From assembly GCA_034439915.1 (NCBI GenBank), contig JAWXBI010000094.1, forward strand, positions 1 through 44,599: a stretch of DNA of 44,599 nt, written 5' to 3'. Both the position numbers and the translations under genes were made by a program. The stretch's first letter is position 1. The number at the start of each line of letters is the position of its first letter. This DNA is from JADJLQ01 sp034439915. GTDB lineage: Bacteria; Bacteroidota; Bacteroidia; Chitinophagales; Saprospiraceae. Shown here one piece after another: positions 33,106 through 42,712 of this stretch. The notes under the pieces were generated by a model. It was not told the origin of the DNA and did no database searches. It worked only from the letters and a program-made list of their open reading frames with translations.

Positions 33106-34959
33106 CTATCTTCTAATTTCCGCTTCTACTACCTTTTTTAGTTGCTCATTATAAAACATGGCCTGCTCTACATCATCGAGCTGGTCGCGATAGATTTTGG
33201 TGATCTGACTCAGTGCGAAGCGTTTACCGGCAGGGATTACCATCATTTTTTTATAGGTCTGAATGGCTTCATTAAATTGTTTTCGTTTCAGGTAAAGTTT
33301 TGCCCATTCGTCATAAAAAGAAATGTTATTTAATCCTTTATCAGAAGCTTGTTGGAAACTGGCCAGCGCCAGTGAATCTTCATTCGTAAGGACATAAGTC
33401 AGGGCTAAACTAAAATCAAAACTGCCGTCAGCCGGGTTGATCGCAATCGCCTTTCGGATGGATTCGATGGAAAGTGGATATTTTTTTTGTTCCCTTTGGA
33501 TATTGCCATAGGTTATATGGGTCTGGGCATATTGCCCGTATATCGCCATTGAAGCATCCAGATAGGTTAGTGCTTCATTACACAACCGGGCCCTGGTGAC
33601 GGGATTGCCGAGCCTCATTGCCGATTCGTATTTTATGCTGGCCAGATTGGTTAGTGCCCTTATACTTCGCGGACTATTCTGAGCGGTGACTCCAAACAGG
33701 TTTGGGTTATCGCGCCACACCGGATTACGGGTAAATGTGCGGATGCTATACAAGGCAGTCACCACTATCAGGATCGCAATCATCCGGGATTCCGAAATTT
33801 TCTGTTTTTTGTATAATTCGAAAATAAAAGTCCCGATAAGCATCAATAATCCCAATGATGGGATAAACATAAACCTTTCAGCCAGGGTTGCTCCGGTCAT
33901 GACAAGTAGGTTGGACGTCACCACATAAAACAAAACACTGAAGGTCGCGGCATACCCCGCAATGGATTTCGATTTTAGCCCTTTGATGATCCAATATAAA
34001 ATCACGCCAAGTACCAAAAGGCCGGCATAAGACCAGGGATCACTCCACCCGGAGAGCTGCAACTGGTCAAATGAATAATCTGCTCTCAATATGACCGGAA
34101 AAAGAAATATCCAGGCATAATGCGCAATCAACGCTATTGCGGCAATCAGCCGCTCCGGGTATTCAAAAACAAATAAGGCATTGTCTTCGAGGCGGAAATT
34201 CGGACCGGGCACCTCTGCCACATACTGACGCATCACCAAATAAATTGACGCTGCCAGGCCAATAACAATCAACGCTCTAAGATTGGACTTGAGCCCCCCG
34301 GGGTTAAAATAATAAATGGTAATCGGAGCAGCCAGGATCAGGGGCAAGGCCGATTCCTTGGAAAAAAAGGCCATACAAGAACTAAAGAAAACCAATACGG
34401 CTGATTTAATAGTAAAGGGACCTGTTTTCAACAAAACCAACAAGGTGCCTACGATTCCAATCAGTGAGGTGATTTCATCCCTGCTCTTTAAATTGGCTAC
34501 TACCTCTGTGTGCAAAGGATGGGCGATAAACAACGCTGCAACCCCTATGGGTAACCATATCGGATAGTCTTTAAATATCAATATAAGTAAATGGAATACC
34601 ATTACACAACCCAGGGCATAATACAAGAGGTGCATAAAATGAAATCCACCAGGACCAGTTCCAAAAACAGATCGTTCAATTGCAAATTGGCCAATCGAAA
34701 AAGGGCGGTAGTTGGATTCTTTCTGTCCATTATATCCTTCCAGGGACGCTGTAGAGAATATTTCCGGCAGTGAAGTCCACCCCTGGTCAACAAATTTATT
34801 TTGGGAGACTACCAGGGGGTCATCATAGGTAAACTGATATCGAAGGGTGTCTGCATTTAAAATAAAAGCAAAAAGAAACAACAAAATGGACCAACGGGAG
34901 ATTGGTTTCCAAACAGTCGGTTGGGGTTGGACTCCTTTTTTGGAGGGTTTGACAGCCAT
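33106..34959 (-). CDS. TMTC-like multi-spanning membrane protein with TPR repeats
   Basis: A 617-residue protein with about ten or more transmembrane helices over the first about 420 residues, then a TPR region (about 430-617; for example ITYGNIQREQKKYPLSIESIRKAIAINPADGSF). The membrane part has features of the GT-C/TMTC group: YQFTYDDPLVV after the first helix, ESNYRPFSIGQFAIE, and FIAHPLHTEVVANLKSRDEIT. Eukaryotic TMTC proteins are O-mannosyltransferases. A lipid-linked glycosyltransferase role here is inference. It converges on phoH with 17 bp between stops. Confidence 0.85.
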   Translation of the reverse strand: MAVKPSKKGVQPQPTVWKPISRWSILLFLFAFILNADTLRYQFTYDDPLVVSQNKFVDQGWTSLPEIFSTASLEGYNGQKESNYRPFSIGQFAIERSVFGTGPGGFHFMHLLYYALGCVMVFHLLILIFKDYPIWLPIGVAALFIAHPLHTEVVANLKSRDEITSLIGIVGTLLVLLKTGPFTIKSAVLVFFSSCMAFFSKESALPLILAAPITIYYFNPGGLKSNLRALIVIGLAASIYLVMRQYVAEVPGPNFRLEDNALFVFEYPERLIAAIALIAHYAWIFLFPVILRADYSFDQLQLSGWSDPWSYAGLLVLGVILYWIIKGLKSKSIAGYAATFSVLFYVVTSNLLVMTGATLAERFMFIPSLGLLMLIGTFIFELYKKQKISESRMIAILIVVTALYSIRTFTRNPVWRDNPNLFGVTAQNSPRSIRALTNLASIKYESAMRLGNPVTRARLCNEALTYLDASMAIYGQYAQTHITYGNIQREQKKYPLSIESIRKAIAINPADGSFDFSLALTYVLTNEDSLALASFQQASDKGLNNISFYDEWAKLYLKRKQFNEAIQTYKKMMVIPAGKRFALSQITKIYRDQLDDVEQAMFYNEQLKKVVEAEIRR

Positions 34960-35115
34960 GTTGATATTTATCCAGGCAAGATAAGGTATTCAGGCTACTC
35001 TCGAAACGAAGCAATGGATAGACATACGGGCAGATAAAATGCAGCCCTAGGGTAAATGATAAGCATTGCCTATTCCATCAATTCACTTAATTTCGTATTT
35101 TAATTATCTAAAAAC

Positions 35116-36978
35116 ATGAAATTTACTGCCATTCTATTTTTGCTTTGTATAAACCTGTTATCCGCCCAACATGCTATCATTCCGGCCCCGGCCTTTTACC
35201 AGGCAGGTACGGGCAGCTTTAGCCTGAGATCCATTACCGGTATCACCACGGCTGGCAAAACTGCTGAAGCCAAAGCAATCGTTGACCAGTTTATCCAATT
35301 ACCGATGGTCAAAGGCCTCAAATTAACTGGCAAACCGGCTGCCTCGAATATCAAATTTGAGATATTAAATACTGCTGACCCGAGTCTGGGTGATGAAGGG
35401 TATGAATTGAATGTAACCTCAGCCGGTATTCACCTTAAAGCCAATAAAGGCGCGGGTTTGTTTTATGGAATACACAGCCTTCACCAACTGATCCCCGTAC
35501 CGGAAATGGTTAACACGACTACCATACACAAAATACCGGGTTGTAAAGTCAAGGACAGCCCGCGTTTTGGCTGGAGGGGGTTGATGCTGGATGTCAGCAG
35601 GCACTTTTTTGGCGTGGAGGATGTCAAAAAATATCTCGATGCCATGTCGATGTATAAGATGAACACGCTACACCTTCACCTCACGGATGACAATGGATGG
35701 AGGATTGAGATCAAAGCTTTACCTAAACTCACTGAAATCGGAGCATGGAGAGTAGAACGCTTCGGCACCTTTGGCGACAGGGCTAACCCGAAAGAAGGAG
35801 AGCCAGCCACTTATGGAGGATTCTATACTCATGAGCAGATTAAGGATCTGGTGCAATATGCATCTTCTAAGTTTATAACTATCGTCCCTGAAATTGATGT
35901 GCCCGGGCATTCTATGGCTTTACTGGCTGCCTACCCCGAATTGTCCACTACCCATGAAAAAGTGTATGTCAACCCAGGAACCAATTTTGCAGAATGGTAT
36001 GGAAATGGACAATTCAAAATGTTGGTAGATAATACGCTTAACCCGGCCAATGAAAAGGTGTATGAATACCTGGATAAAATTTTTACAGAAGTCGCTATGT
36101 TGTTCCCTAACCAATACATACATGTTGGTGGCGATGAAGCCTATCATGGATACTGGCAAAAAGACTCTTCCTGCCGGGCGTTGATGCGCCGTGAAAAACT
36201 TAAGGACGGTCATGAATTGCAGAGCTATTTTATTAAAAGACTGGAAAAAATACTCAAAACAAAAAATAAAAAACTTCTCGGTTGGGATGAAATTTTAGAA
36301 GGAGGTATCGCACCGGAGGCCACGGTCATGAGTTGGAGGGGTATAAAAGGAGGTATAGAGGCTTCACAAAAGGGCCATGGAGTCGTGATGTCGCCCACTA
36401 CCTTTACGTATTTAGATTATATGCAGGGAGATCCGGCCCTGGAATTTCCTATTTACGCCAGCCTGACGCTTAAAAAATCGTATGCTTTTGAACCAGCACC
36501 GGAGGGAGCGGATCCAAAATTTATCCTCGGTGGACAGGGCAACTTATGGACCGAAAAAGTACCTACCCTAAGGCATGCATTCTATATGACCTATCCCAGG
36601 GCACTGGCTATTGCAGAAAGTGTATGGACCCCCAAAGAATCCAAGGATTGGGATAAGTTTACTCAACGCGTGGAACACCATTTTAAACTTTTTGATTTTT
36701 ATCAGTGGAATATCTCAAAATCATTATATGATGCGGTAGCTACCCCTTCTAAAGTTGGGAATAAAATGATGTGTGAACTCACTACAGAATTACCAGGGGC
36801 CACGATCCACTATACCCTGGACAATACTTTCCCAGATCAATACTCCCCTTCCTATACCGGCTCATTCGAAATTCCTCAGGGAGATGTCACCTTGTGTTTT
36901 ATTACCAGCAGGAACGGGAAAATCATGGGAAGAATGGCTGCTATTTCAAGGAAGGATTTGATGGTCCGAGTCAGATGA
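35116..36978 (+). CDS. Beta-N-acetylhexosaminidase, GH20
   Basis: A 620-residue exported enzyme (signal peptide about 1-17) that removes terminal GlcNAc or GalNAc. A GH20b N-terminal domain (about 20-140) precedes the catalytic barrel (GWRGLMLDVSRHFF, LHLHLTDDNGWRIEI, VPEIDVPGHSMALL, HVGGDEAYHGYW). The catalytic pair is Asp340-Glu341. The C-terminal region (about 540-620) resembles a chitobiase-type domain (GATIHYTLDNTFPD). Its TGA stop overlaps the ATG of the mutase subunit gene, an unusual pairing. Confidence 0.95.
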   Translation: MKFTAILFLLCINLLSAQHAIIPAPAFYQAGTGSFSLRSITGITTAGKTAEAKAIVDQFIQLPMVKGLKLTGKPAASNIKFEILNTADPSLGDEGYELNVTSAGIHLKANKGAGLFYGIHSLHQLIPVPEMVNTTTIHKIPGCKVKDSPRFGWRGLMLDVSRHFFGVEDVKKYLDAMSMYKMNTLHLHLTDDNGWRIEIKALPKLTEIGAWRVERFGTFGDRANPKEGEPATYGGFYTHEQIKDLVQYASSKFITIVPEIDVPGHSMALLAAYPELSTTHEKVYVNPGTNFAEWYGNGQFKMLVDNTLNPANEKVYEYLDKIFTEVAMLFPNQYIHVGGDEAYHGYWQKDSSCRALMRREKLKDGHELQSYFIKRLEKILKTKNKKLLGWDEILEGGIAPEATVMSWRGIKGGIEASQKGHGVVMSPTTFTYLDYMQGDPALEFPIYASLTLKKSYAFEPAPEGADPKFILGGQGNLWTEKVPTLRHAFYMTYPRALAIAESVWTPKESKDWDKFTQRVEHHFKLFDFYQWNISKSLYDAVATPSKVGNKMMCELTTELPGATIHYTLDNTFPDQYSPSYTGSFEIPQGDVTLCFITSRNGKIMGRMAAISRKDLMVRVR

Positions 36979-38006
36979 TCAATAATTCGGTTCCCGTTGA
37001 TTTTCCACCGGCCGACTATACATCCTGGCTGGAGAAAATAAAAGCCGAACTCAAAGGAAAACCATTTGCCGAATTTGATTATGTCTGGGATGGAATCCTT
37101 ATTTCCCCTTTCGGGATTCCAAGCTTAACGCCTTCTTTAGTTTCAGCCCGCTCAGGGAATTCCTGGAAAATTGGATCTTATGTGGCTGCTTCGGGCAGTC
37201 AGGCCAATCCGGATTTGTTGATTGCTTTAAATGAGGGGGCCGAATCCCTCTTTATGGATATTGAAAAAAAACCTGACTGGGCATCACTACTGGATAAGGT
37301 GCATCTGGAATGGATACATTTAAATTTGAGGTTTGATCATTCCAAGGAATTGTCTTCATTCCTTCGACACCTGAATGATACCGGTCAAAAATTTCATGGT
37401 TCCATTCAGGTCAGGGATTTTAATCGGGTGGATTTACTTAATAAACTGAAAACCCAGGACGGTTGGAGGATATTAAATTATGAATTGAAGGATATCGATA
37501 GCCGGCATCCCCTGGCTGAAATCTTCCATCAACTTACACAGGATATCGGTTTACTTTCAACTAAATTTGATTCCCGATCATTAATATCACAGGTAGTCAT
37601 ACATCTTACCGGTCAGAATGATTTGACCCTCAATATCAGTATGATCCGTGCAATCCGTTTATTATGGAAACAATTGATGTTTTCTGCCGGATTTGAAAAC
37701 GGCTACCCTGATATTTATCTCATAGCGCACATCCCGGATCACCATATCCATGATCCTTTTATCCGTTCCAGCCTGATCGCTGCCAGCATGATAATGGGAG
37801 GAATCGACGAATTATTTATTGAGAACCAGCAGGACAAACATAAGGGAAGATATGGCAGGATGATCCAGCATATATTTAATCAGGAAGCCAATCTTGACAA
37901 GGTTGCAGACCCATTATCAGGATCCAGAGTAATCGAGTATCTAACCCGGTTGATTGTACAAAGGGTATGGAATGAATCTATTCGACTGGATCAATTAAAA
38001 AAATAA
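36975..38006 (+). CDS. mutA: Methylmalonyl-CoA mutase small subunit, short form
   Basis: 343 residues. The N-terminus is typical (YTSWLEKIKAELKGKPFAEFDYVWDGI), and the C-terminal third has the mutase barrel motifs (IRAIRLLWKQL, SLIAASMIMGGIDEL, YGRMIQHIFNQEANLDKVADPLSGSRVIEYLT). Known small subunits are about 450-640 residues; the B12-binding-like C-terminal domain is absent and the middle is short. The small subunit normally pairs with catalytic MutB, which is not in the window. The ATG at 36975 overlaps the GH20 stop by 4 bp (ATGA). meaB, the mutase chaperone gene, follows 159 bp later, which supports the assignment. Confidence 0.82.
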   Translation: MINNSVPVDFPPADYTSWLEKIKAELKGKPFAEFDYVWDGILISPFGIPSLTPSLVSARSGNSWKIGSYVAASGSQANPDLLIALNEGAESLFMDIEKKPDWASLLDKVHLEWIHLNLRFDHSKELSSFLRHLNDTGQKFHGSIQVRDFNRVDLLNKLKTQDGWRILNYELKDIDSRHPLAEIFHQLTQDIGLLSTKFDSRSLISQVVIHLTGQNDLTLNISMIRAIRLLWKQLMFSAGFENGYPDIYLIAHIPDHHIHDPFIRSSLIAASMIMGGIDELFIENQQDKHKGRYGRMIQHIFNQEANLDKVADPLSGSRVIEYLTRLIVQRVWNESIRLDQLKK

Positions 38007-38066
38007 GGCCGGCAGCATAGTAAGCGTACTTGCAATCACCCGAATCTTTTCCGGGCAGCCGGCCTT
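38005..38066 (+). repeat. Long-looped inverted repeat between mutA and meaB
   Basis: AAGGCCGGC (38005-38013, overlapping the mutA stop) pairs with GCCGGCCTT (38058-38066). Inside the 44-nt loop, CCCG and CGGG could pair again. Only three T follow the stem (38065-38067), so it is at best a weak terminator; it could instead stabilise the upstream mRNA. Confidence 0.5.
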
Positions 38067-38165
38067 TCTCCCATTGCTTATACATATAATCAAAAAATAT
38101 CGCGATTTTGATCCCCAATTAATGTAATTAACCATAAATAATTCTTCCTTAAATTACTTAACGAA

Positions 38166-39212
38166 GTGAGCGCTACCCCAACCGGATTTTTCAATCCTCA
38201 AAAAACACAGTTGATGCCCCAGCCATCTAAATATGATAGTATCAATATGTGGGCTAAGCGTATCCGTTCCGGCGACCGGGCTGCTCTTTCCAGAGCAATT
38301 ACTCTGGTGGAAAGCAGGCTGGAGTCTGATCAGGTTCTCGCAAATAAACTTTTAAGCCGATGTAAGCCGATTGGTGGTAAAACAGTAAGACTTGGAATTA
38401 CAGGACCACCAGGAGCAGGAAAAAGTTCATTTATAGAATTTTTCGGCAACGAATGGATCAAACTAAATGGGAGCAAGATTGCGGTATTAACTGTAGATCC
38501 GTCAAGTCCTGATATGGGCGGGAGTATATTGGGTGATAAAACCAGAATGCAAAGCCTGGCTCAACAAACCGGCGTTTTTATCCGGCCATCTCCCTCCAAT
38601 CAACATCCGGGAGGGGTTCACGCCCAAACCAGAAGAAGCATCCAATTGTGTGAATATGCCGGATATGAAAATATATGGATAGAAACAATTGGGGTGGGCC
38701 AGTCTGAGTTGACTGTCAGGGACATCACCGATTTGACCTTATTAATCCTACCACCAGCTGGCGGTGACGAACTGCAAGGAATTAAAAAAGGAATTACTGA
38801 AATTGCCGATTTGCTGATAGTCAATAAAAATGATTCCGGACTCGAAGATCAGGTAGCGTATACCCAGTCCCAGTATCAGGGGGCTATCTACCTGCGTTCC
38901 GGTAAACCAATAAAAGTATTAAAATGTTCAAGCCTGCTTAAAACTGGTTTCGGCCCTATCCGGGATCAGGTGGTAAACCTTATCGAAGAACGCCGTAAAA
39001 ACGGACAGTGGAAAAAAAACAGGATTCAACAGCAAGCCAGCTGGTTTGATAGTATGATCAGGCAACAATGGTTAGCCCAACTCAATGATTGCCAGGAATT
39101 AATTTCTTTAAAAAAAATAAAAAAACTGGCCTTGAAACAAAATACCGATATGAATAAACTCTTACATCAATACCTGCACCTGCTGAAAAAATATGCGTTG
39201 CAAGCGAGATAA
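38166..39212 (+). CDS. meaB: Methylmalonyl-CoA mutase-associated GTPase MeaB
   Basis: A G3E-type P-loop GTPase that loads and protects the B12 cofactor of methylmalonyl-CoA mutase. 348 residues from a GTG start at 38166; an ATG at 38214 would remove 16 poorly conserved residues and is equally possible. Motifs: ALSRAITLVES, Walker A GPPGAGKSS, VDPSSPDMGGSILGDKTRM, IETIGVGQSE, and the guanine-specificity motif NKND. It follows mutA, in keeping with the mutA-mutB-meaB clusters of relatives, though mutB is missing. Confidence 0.93.
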   Translation: MSATPTGFFNPQKTQLMPQPSKYDSINMWAKRIRSGDRAALSRAITLVESRLESDQVLANKLLSRCKPIGGKTVRLGITGPPGAGKSSFIEFFGNEWIKLNGSKIAVLTVDPSSPDMGGSILGDKTRMQSLAQQTGVFIRPSPSNQHPGGVHAQTRRSIQLCEYAGYENIWIETIGVGQSELTVRDITDLTLLILPPAGGDELQGIKKGITEIADLLIVNKNDSGLEDQVAYTQSQYQGAIYLRSGKPIKVLKCSSLLKTGFGPIRDQVVNLIEERRKNGQWKKNRIQQQASWFDSMIRQQWLAQLNDCQELISLKKIKKLALKQNTDMNKLLHQYLHLLKKYALQAR

Positions 39213-39217
39213 ATTTT

Positions 39218-39252
39218 CAAATTCTTTAAACCTGCAATTTGTCGTACACCCT
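39218..39252. repeat. Dispersed intergenic repeat, copy 2
   Basis: Identical over 26 bp to 23675-23700 and similar over the next 9 bp. It begins 6 bp after the meaB stop. Confidence 0.8.
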
Positions 39253-39346
39253 AATCTTGCTTAACTAAACGACATTGATTCATTAGTATTAACTTTACCA
39301 TCAACCCCTCCAAAGTGCATTTAACACATTATAAATTATTATAATA

Positions 39347-39354
39347 TAACTTTG
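39347..39354 (+). promoter_or_regulatory. -7 promoter box of the M23 peptidase/bcp operon
   Basis: TAACTTTG, a perfect TAnnTTTG match, 18 bp before the chosen ATG, implying a very short 5' untranslated region. Confidence 0.55.
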
Positions 39355-39372
39355 TTTAAAAAGTAGCTATTG

Positions 39373-41118
39373 ATGGTTGGTATACACTTGATTTTATGGT
39401 TGTCTTTATTCTTTAATATCATCCCTTCACCAGGATATGATTACAGGGCTCCATTAATAATAACAGGAGAACCCCGATCGGAATCCGCAGTCCTCTTTGA
39501 TTCCCCGGTCGATAGACAAATTGCCTTGTCCGGTACATTTGGCGAATTGAGGCCCAATCATTTTCATGCCGGACTGGATATTAAGTCATTGAACGGCAGG
39601 ACAGGTGAACCGGTATATGCTGCCGCGAAAGGATTTATTACGCGGGTTAAAATTTCCGCCTACGGATATGGACGTGCATTGTATGTACAGCATACCAATG
39701 GCCACACCAGTGTATATGCACATTTAGATCACTTTACGCCGGCGCTGGACCAATATATTAAAGCGGAGCATTATAAAAGGCAGCGTTTCGAAATGGATTT
39801 CAGCCTTTCTCCCACTGCATTTCCGGTAGATGAACACCAGGTGATCGCTTATATGGGCAATTCAGGAAGTTCCACCGGACCTCATCTGCATTTTGAAATC
39901 CGAAACAGTATGACGGAGCAGGCGTTGAATCCCCTGCAATACGGGATCAAAGTAACTGACCATTCCGCCCCGGAACTGTATACTTTAAAACTATTTGGGC
40001 GACAGCCTTATCAGCCCCAGACCATTCATAACCTAAACCTGATCCCTATGGGTAAAGGAGTATATCGGCTGGCCAAAGATACGGTGAGTGTATATGGTGA
40101 CTATACCGGGGTCGCTATCAAGACATTTGATCAAAGTTTCAACAGCAGTGTGCGGTTGGGAGTTTATGGAATCAAATTATACGTGGATGAGCAATTGCAT
40201 TATAAGTTTGATATGAACGGGGTGGCTTTTGATGAAATGCGGTACTCTAATGCACACCGCGATTATGAAGAGCAGGTCAAACACAAACAGGTATTTCACA
40301 GGCTGTTCCGGTTGCCAGGAAATAAATTGCCTATTTATACCCATCACGCAGATGATGGTTGGATTCAATTAGGCGCAAACCAGGTAAAAAATATAAAAAT
40401 CGAGGTTTACGATCATGCGGGTAACCATTCCGATATAACCTTTTGTATTAAACCGGCAGTCGGACCAGCCCAACCAAATTCCATATCCGGACAACATGTT
40501 TTTATTGACCAACCTTATATTGCCGAGTTGGATAATTTAAAGGTCATGTTACCTTCCAATACCTTATACCACGATATAGAGCTGAACCTATTGAAGACCG
40601 GCTATAAAGCCAGGTGGTCGGATACGTATTTAATCCACGATTCGGCTGTTCCATTACATAAAGCCTATATATTATCAATCAGACCTGAACCCATACCCGG
40701 GCATTTGAAGAAAAAATCCATCATCGGAATGATCAATGGGCATTCGATCACCAATTGTGGTGGTGTATGGAACGGAGATTGGCTGGAGACTAAGGTAAAT
40801 TCTTTTGGCCAGTTTACAGTGGCAATAGATACCATACCACCTGTGATCAGGCCGATTGTATTTAAAACCGATATGAAAGACAGCCCGGTGATGAAGTTTA
40901 AAATTGAAGATAATTTTAATGTGATGGGGCAAGCGGAAGATCTGGTTTACCATGCATACATCGATGGACAGTGGATATTGATGGAACTCGATTCCAAAAC
41001 AGATGTCATCACGCACAAGTTTGATGAACGTACCGGCAAGGGCAAACACAATTTACGGATCCAGGTAAAAGATGACCGGGGCAATGAACGCAATTTTGTT
41101 CAATCCTTTATCCGATAA
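39373..41118 (+). CDS. M23-family metallopeptidase
   Basis: An exported protein of about 581 residues (hydrophobic signal, about 1-20). The LytM/M23 domain (about 45-190) has all zinc-site motifs: HFHAGLD, YAHLDHF and GPHLHFEIR. Such enzymes cut peptidoglycan cross-links or, when the site is altered, activate amidases; here the site looks intact. Residues about 200-581 form a long beta-rich region of unknown function. The ATG at 39373 is preceded directly by an in-frame TTG. The stop lies 2 bp before bcp, so the two are coupled. Confidence 0.92.
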   Translation: MVGIHLILWLSLFFNIIPSPGYDYRAPLIITGEPRSESAVLFDSPVDRQIALSGTFGELRPNHFHAGLDIKSLNGRTGEPVYAAAKGFITRVKISAYGYGRALYVQHTNGHTSVYAHLDHFTPALDQYIKAEHYKRQRFEMDFSLSPTAFPVDEHQVIAYMGNSGSSTGPHLHFEIRNSMTEQALNPLQYGIKVTDHSAPELYTLKLFGRQPYQPQTIHNLNLIPMGKGVYRLAKDTVSVYGDYTGVAIKTFDQSFNSSVRLGVYGIKLYVDEQLHYKFDMNGVAFDEMRYSNAHRDYEEQVKHKQVFHRLFRLPGNKLPIYTHHADDGWIQLGANQVKNIKIEVYDHAGNHSDITFCIKPAVGPAQPNSISGQHVFIDQPYIAELDNLKVMLPSNTLYHDIELNLLKTGYKARWSDTYLIHDSAVPLHKAYILSIRPEPIPGHLKKKSIIGMINGHSITNCGGVWNGDWLETKVNSFGQFTVAIDTIPPVIRPIVFKTDMKDSPVMKFKIEDNFNVMGQAEDLVYHAYIDGQWILMELDSKTDVITHKFDERTGKGKHNLRIQVKDDRGNERNFVQSFIR

Positions 41119-41120
41119 CG

Positions 41121-41573
41121 ATGTCCGCACTCAAAGCAGGTAAGCCCATACCGGAATTCACCAGTGTATTGCAGGATGGCAATGTCATCACATCAACGGA
41201 ATTATCCAAAGGAAAAGTAATCCTGTTTTTTTACCCTCATGACAATACACCCACCTGCACGGAAGAAGCCTGCAACCTCAGAGATCATCACGCGGACTTT
41301 TTAAAACAAGGTTATCGCGTTTACGGAGTAAGCCCGGACTCCATCCGCAAACATCAGAATTTTATTAAAAAATATAACCTGCCCTATTCGTTAATTTCTG
41401 ACCCCGATTTGGAATTGATTAATAAATTCGGTGTGTGGGGACCTAAAAAATTATTTGGCAGGGAATACGACGGGGTGTTGCGCACCACTTTTATCCTCCG
41501 GGACGGCATCATAAAAAATGTCATTGATGAGGTCAAAGCCAAATCCCATGCCGGCCAGATCTTAAATGTATAA
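41121..41573 (+). CDS. bcp: Peroxiredoxin, thioredoxin-dependent thiol peroxidase
   Basis: A 150-residue BCP/PrxQ-type peroxidase that reduces hydroperoxides with electrons from thioredoxin. The peroxidatic Cys46 and resolving Cys51 stand in NTPTCTEEACNLRD, as in E. coli BCP (45/50). Other motifs: VILFFYPHD, YGVSPDSIRKHQNFIKKYNLPYSLISD and GVLRTTFILRDG. It is translated just after the M23 gene with a 2-bp gap. Two GC-rich hairpins follow. Confidence 0.95.
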   Translation: MSALKAGKPIPEFTSVLQDGNVITSTELSKGKVILFFYPHDNTPTCTEEACNLRDHHADFLKQGYRVYGVSPDSIRKHQNFIKKYNLPYSLISDPDLELINKFGVWGPKKLFGREYDGVLRTTFILRDGIIKNVIDEVKAKSHAGQILNV

Positions 41574-41602
41574 TCACACCTGGCCTGTACAACCTAAATT
41601 GG

Positions 41603-41645
41603 CTAGCCCCATCGGGGCGACATTTTGGTAGCCCCATCGGGGCGT
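41603..41645. terminator. Duplicated GC-rich hairpins, probable bidirectional terminator
   Basis: GCCCC-ATC-GGGGC occurs twice, at 41606-41618 and 41631-41643, within a 16-bp direct repeat 25 bp apart. It lies between the convergent bcp and DMT genes. There is no long T-run, so the terminator role is inferred from position and stem strength; it may instead be a dispersed palindromic element. Confidence 0.6.
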
Positions 41646-41647
41646 CA

Positions 41648-42580
41648 TTATTTATCCGTATCCCGTTTACGGGATTTCATCCCCCCTTTCCATCCGATCA
41701 TAATCACCCCGGCAATCACGAAGCAGGTTCCGATGATCTGATACCTATTCATCGATTCCCCAAGAAAAAAATATGCCAAAATGATGGTACTCACCGGGCC
41801 TATAGCCGAAACGATGGCTGCGTTATTCGACCCTATGCTTTTGATACCAGCAGCCACCAAAAAATTGGGGATCACCGTCGCCATAATGGCCAGCATCAAT
41901 CCAAAACCGATCGTGGTCTGATTGAGATGGAGAACGGAAAAATTGCCCGCGATATAAAAATGGATCAATACCCCTGCTGTTGCACTCAGCATAGCCAGGG
42001 AAGTATAGCGCATTACCGGGATTTGTTTGAGCAACCTGCCAGTGCCTACAATATATCCGGCATACGTAATAGAACATATAAGGATTAAAGCACTGCCCAG
42101 AAAAAATCCCGGCTTATCCATATCTACACTCATTTCATCGGTATAGGCGATGAGTATACCCAGGTAAGAGAGGGCTATAGCCAGCATTTGTCGCGAGGTA
42201 AAGCGTTCTTTAAAAAAGAGAGCATTGATCAGGACCGTAAAGGTTGGAAACAAAAACAAAATCAATCGTTCCAGTCCTGCCGATATATATTTTAGTCCTA
42301 TAAAATCAAGCAGACTGCTCAGATAATAACCCAATAACCCAAGCCCGATCACATACCACCATTGCCGGCGGGTGAGTGGCAGTGAAGTCAAACTCCTCCT
42401 GGCCCACCATCCGGTAAGTAGGAAAAACGGCAGGGAAAACAGCATTCGTAAGGCCAATAGGGATACCGGGTCGACGGTCGTATGATTAAAGGCGAGTTTG
42501 ACCAGGACCGCTTTGGTGGAAAACAGGATGGAACCGGACAGGATAAATAAATAGCCCCGGGTGGAGTCTGAGGTCGTCAT
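41648..42580 (-). CDS. DMT-superfamily (EamA) transporter
   Basis: A 310-residue inner-membrane protein with about ten helices and two EamA units (YLFILSGSILFSTKAVLVKLAF at the start; second unit from about residue 155, ending AYFFLGESMNRYQIIGTCFVIAGVIMIG). The tail is very basic (KGGMKSRKRDTDK), consistent with a cytoplasmic C-terminus. The substrate is unknown. It is only distantly similar to the DMT protein at 28936. Confidence 0.87.
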   Translation of the reverse strand: MTTSDSTRGYLFILSGSILFSTKAVLVKLAFNHTTVDPVSLLALRMLFSLPFFLLTGWWARRSLTSLPLTRRQWWYVIGLGLLGYYLSSLLDFIGLKYISAGLERLILFLFPTFTVLINALFFKERFTSRQMLAIALSYLGILIAYTDEMSVDMDKPGFFLGSALILICSITYAGYIVGTGRLLKQIPVMRYTSLAMLSATAGVLIHFYIAGNFSVLHLNQTTIGFGLMLAIMATVIPNFLVAAGIKSIGSNNAAIVSAIGPVSTIILAYFFLGESMNRYQIIGTCFVIAGVIMIGWKGGMKSRKRDTDK

Positions 42581-42681
42581 CGAAGTAAAGATGAGTTAAT
42601 ATTGAAAGATCGATGGACTAATAGCAGGGCAATCTACGGAGTGTAAAACTTAGGGTTTAATTACCCATGTTGCTTGAATTT

Positions 42682-42707
42682 AAAAAAAATGCCATCTCTC
42701 GATGGCA
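42682..42707 (-). terminator. Rho-independent terminator of tRNA-Leu
   Basis: On the minus strand a perfect 7-bp stem (TGCCATC / GATGGCA, plus-strand 42690-42707) with a 4-nt loop is followed by eight T (plus-strand A at 42682-42689). It begins 6 bp after the tRNA 3' end. Confidence 0.92.
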
Positions 42708-42712
42708 ATTTG

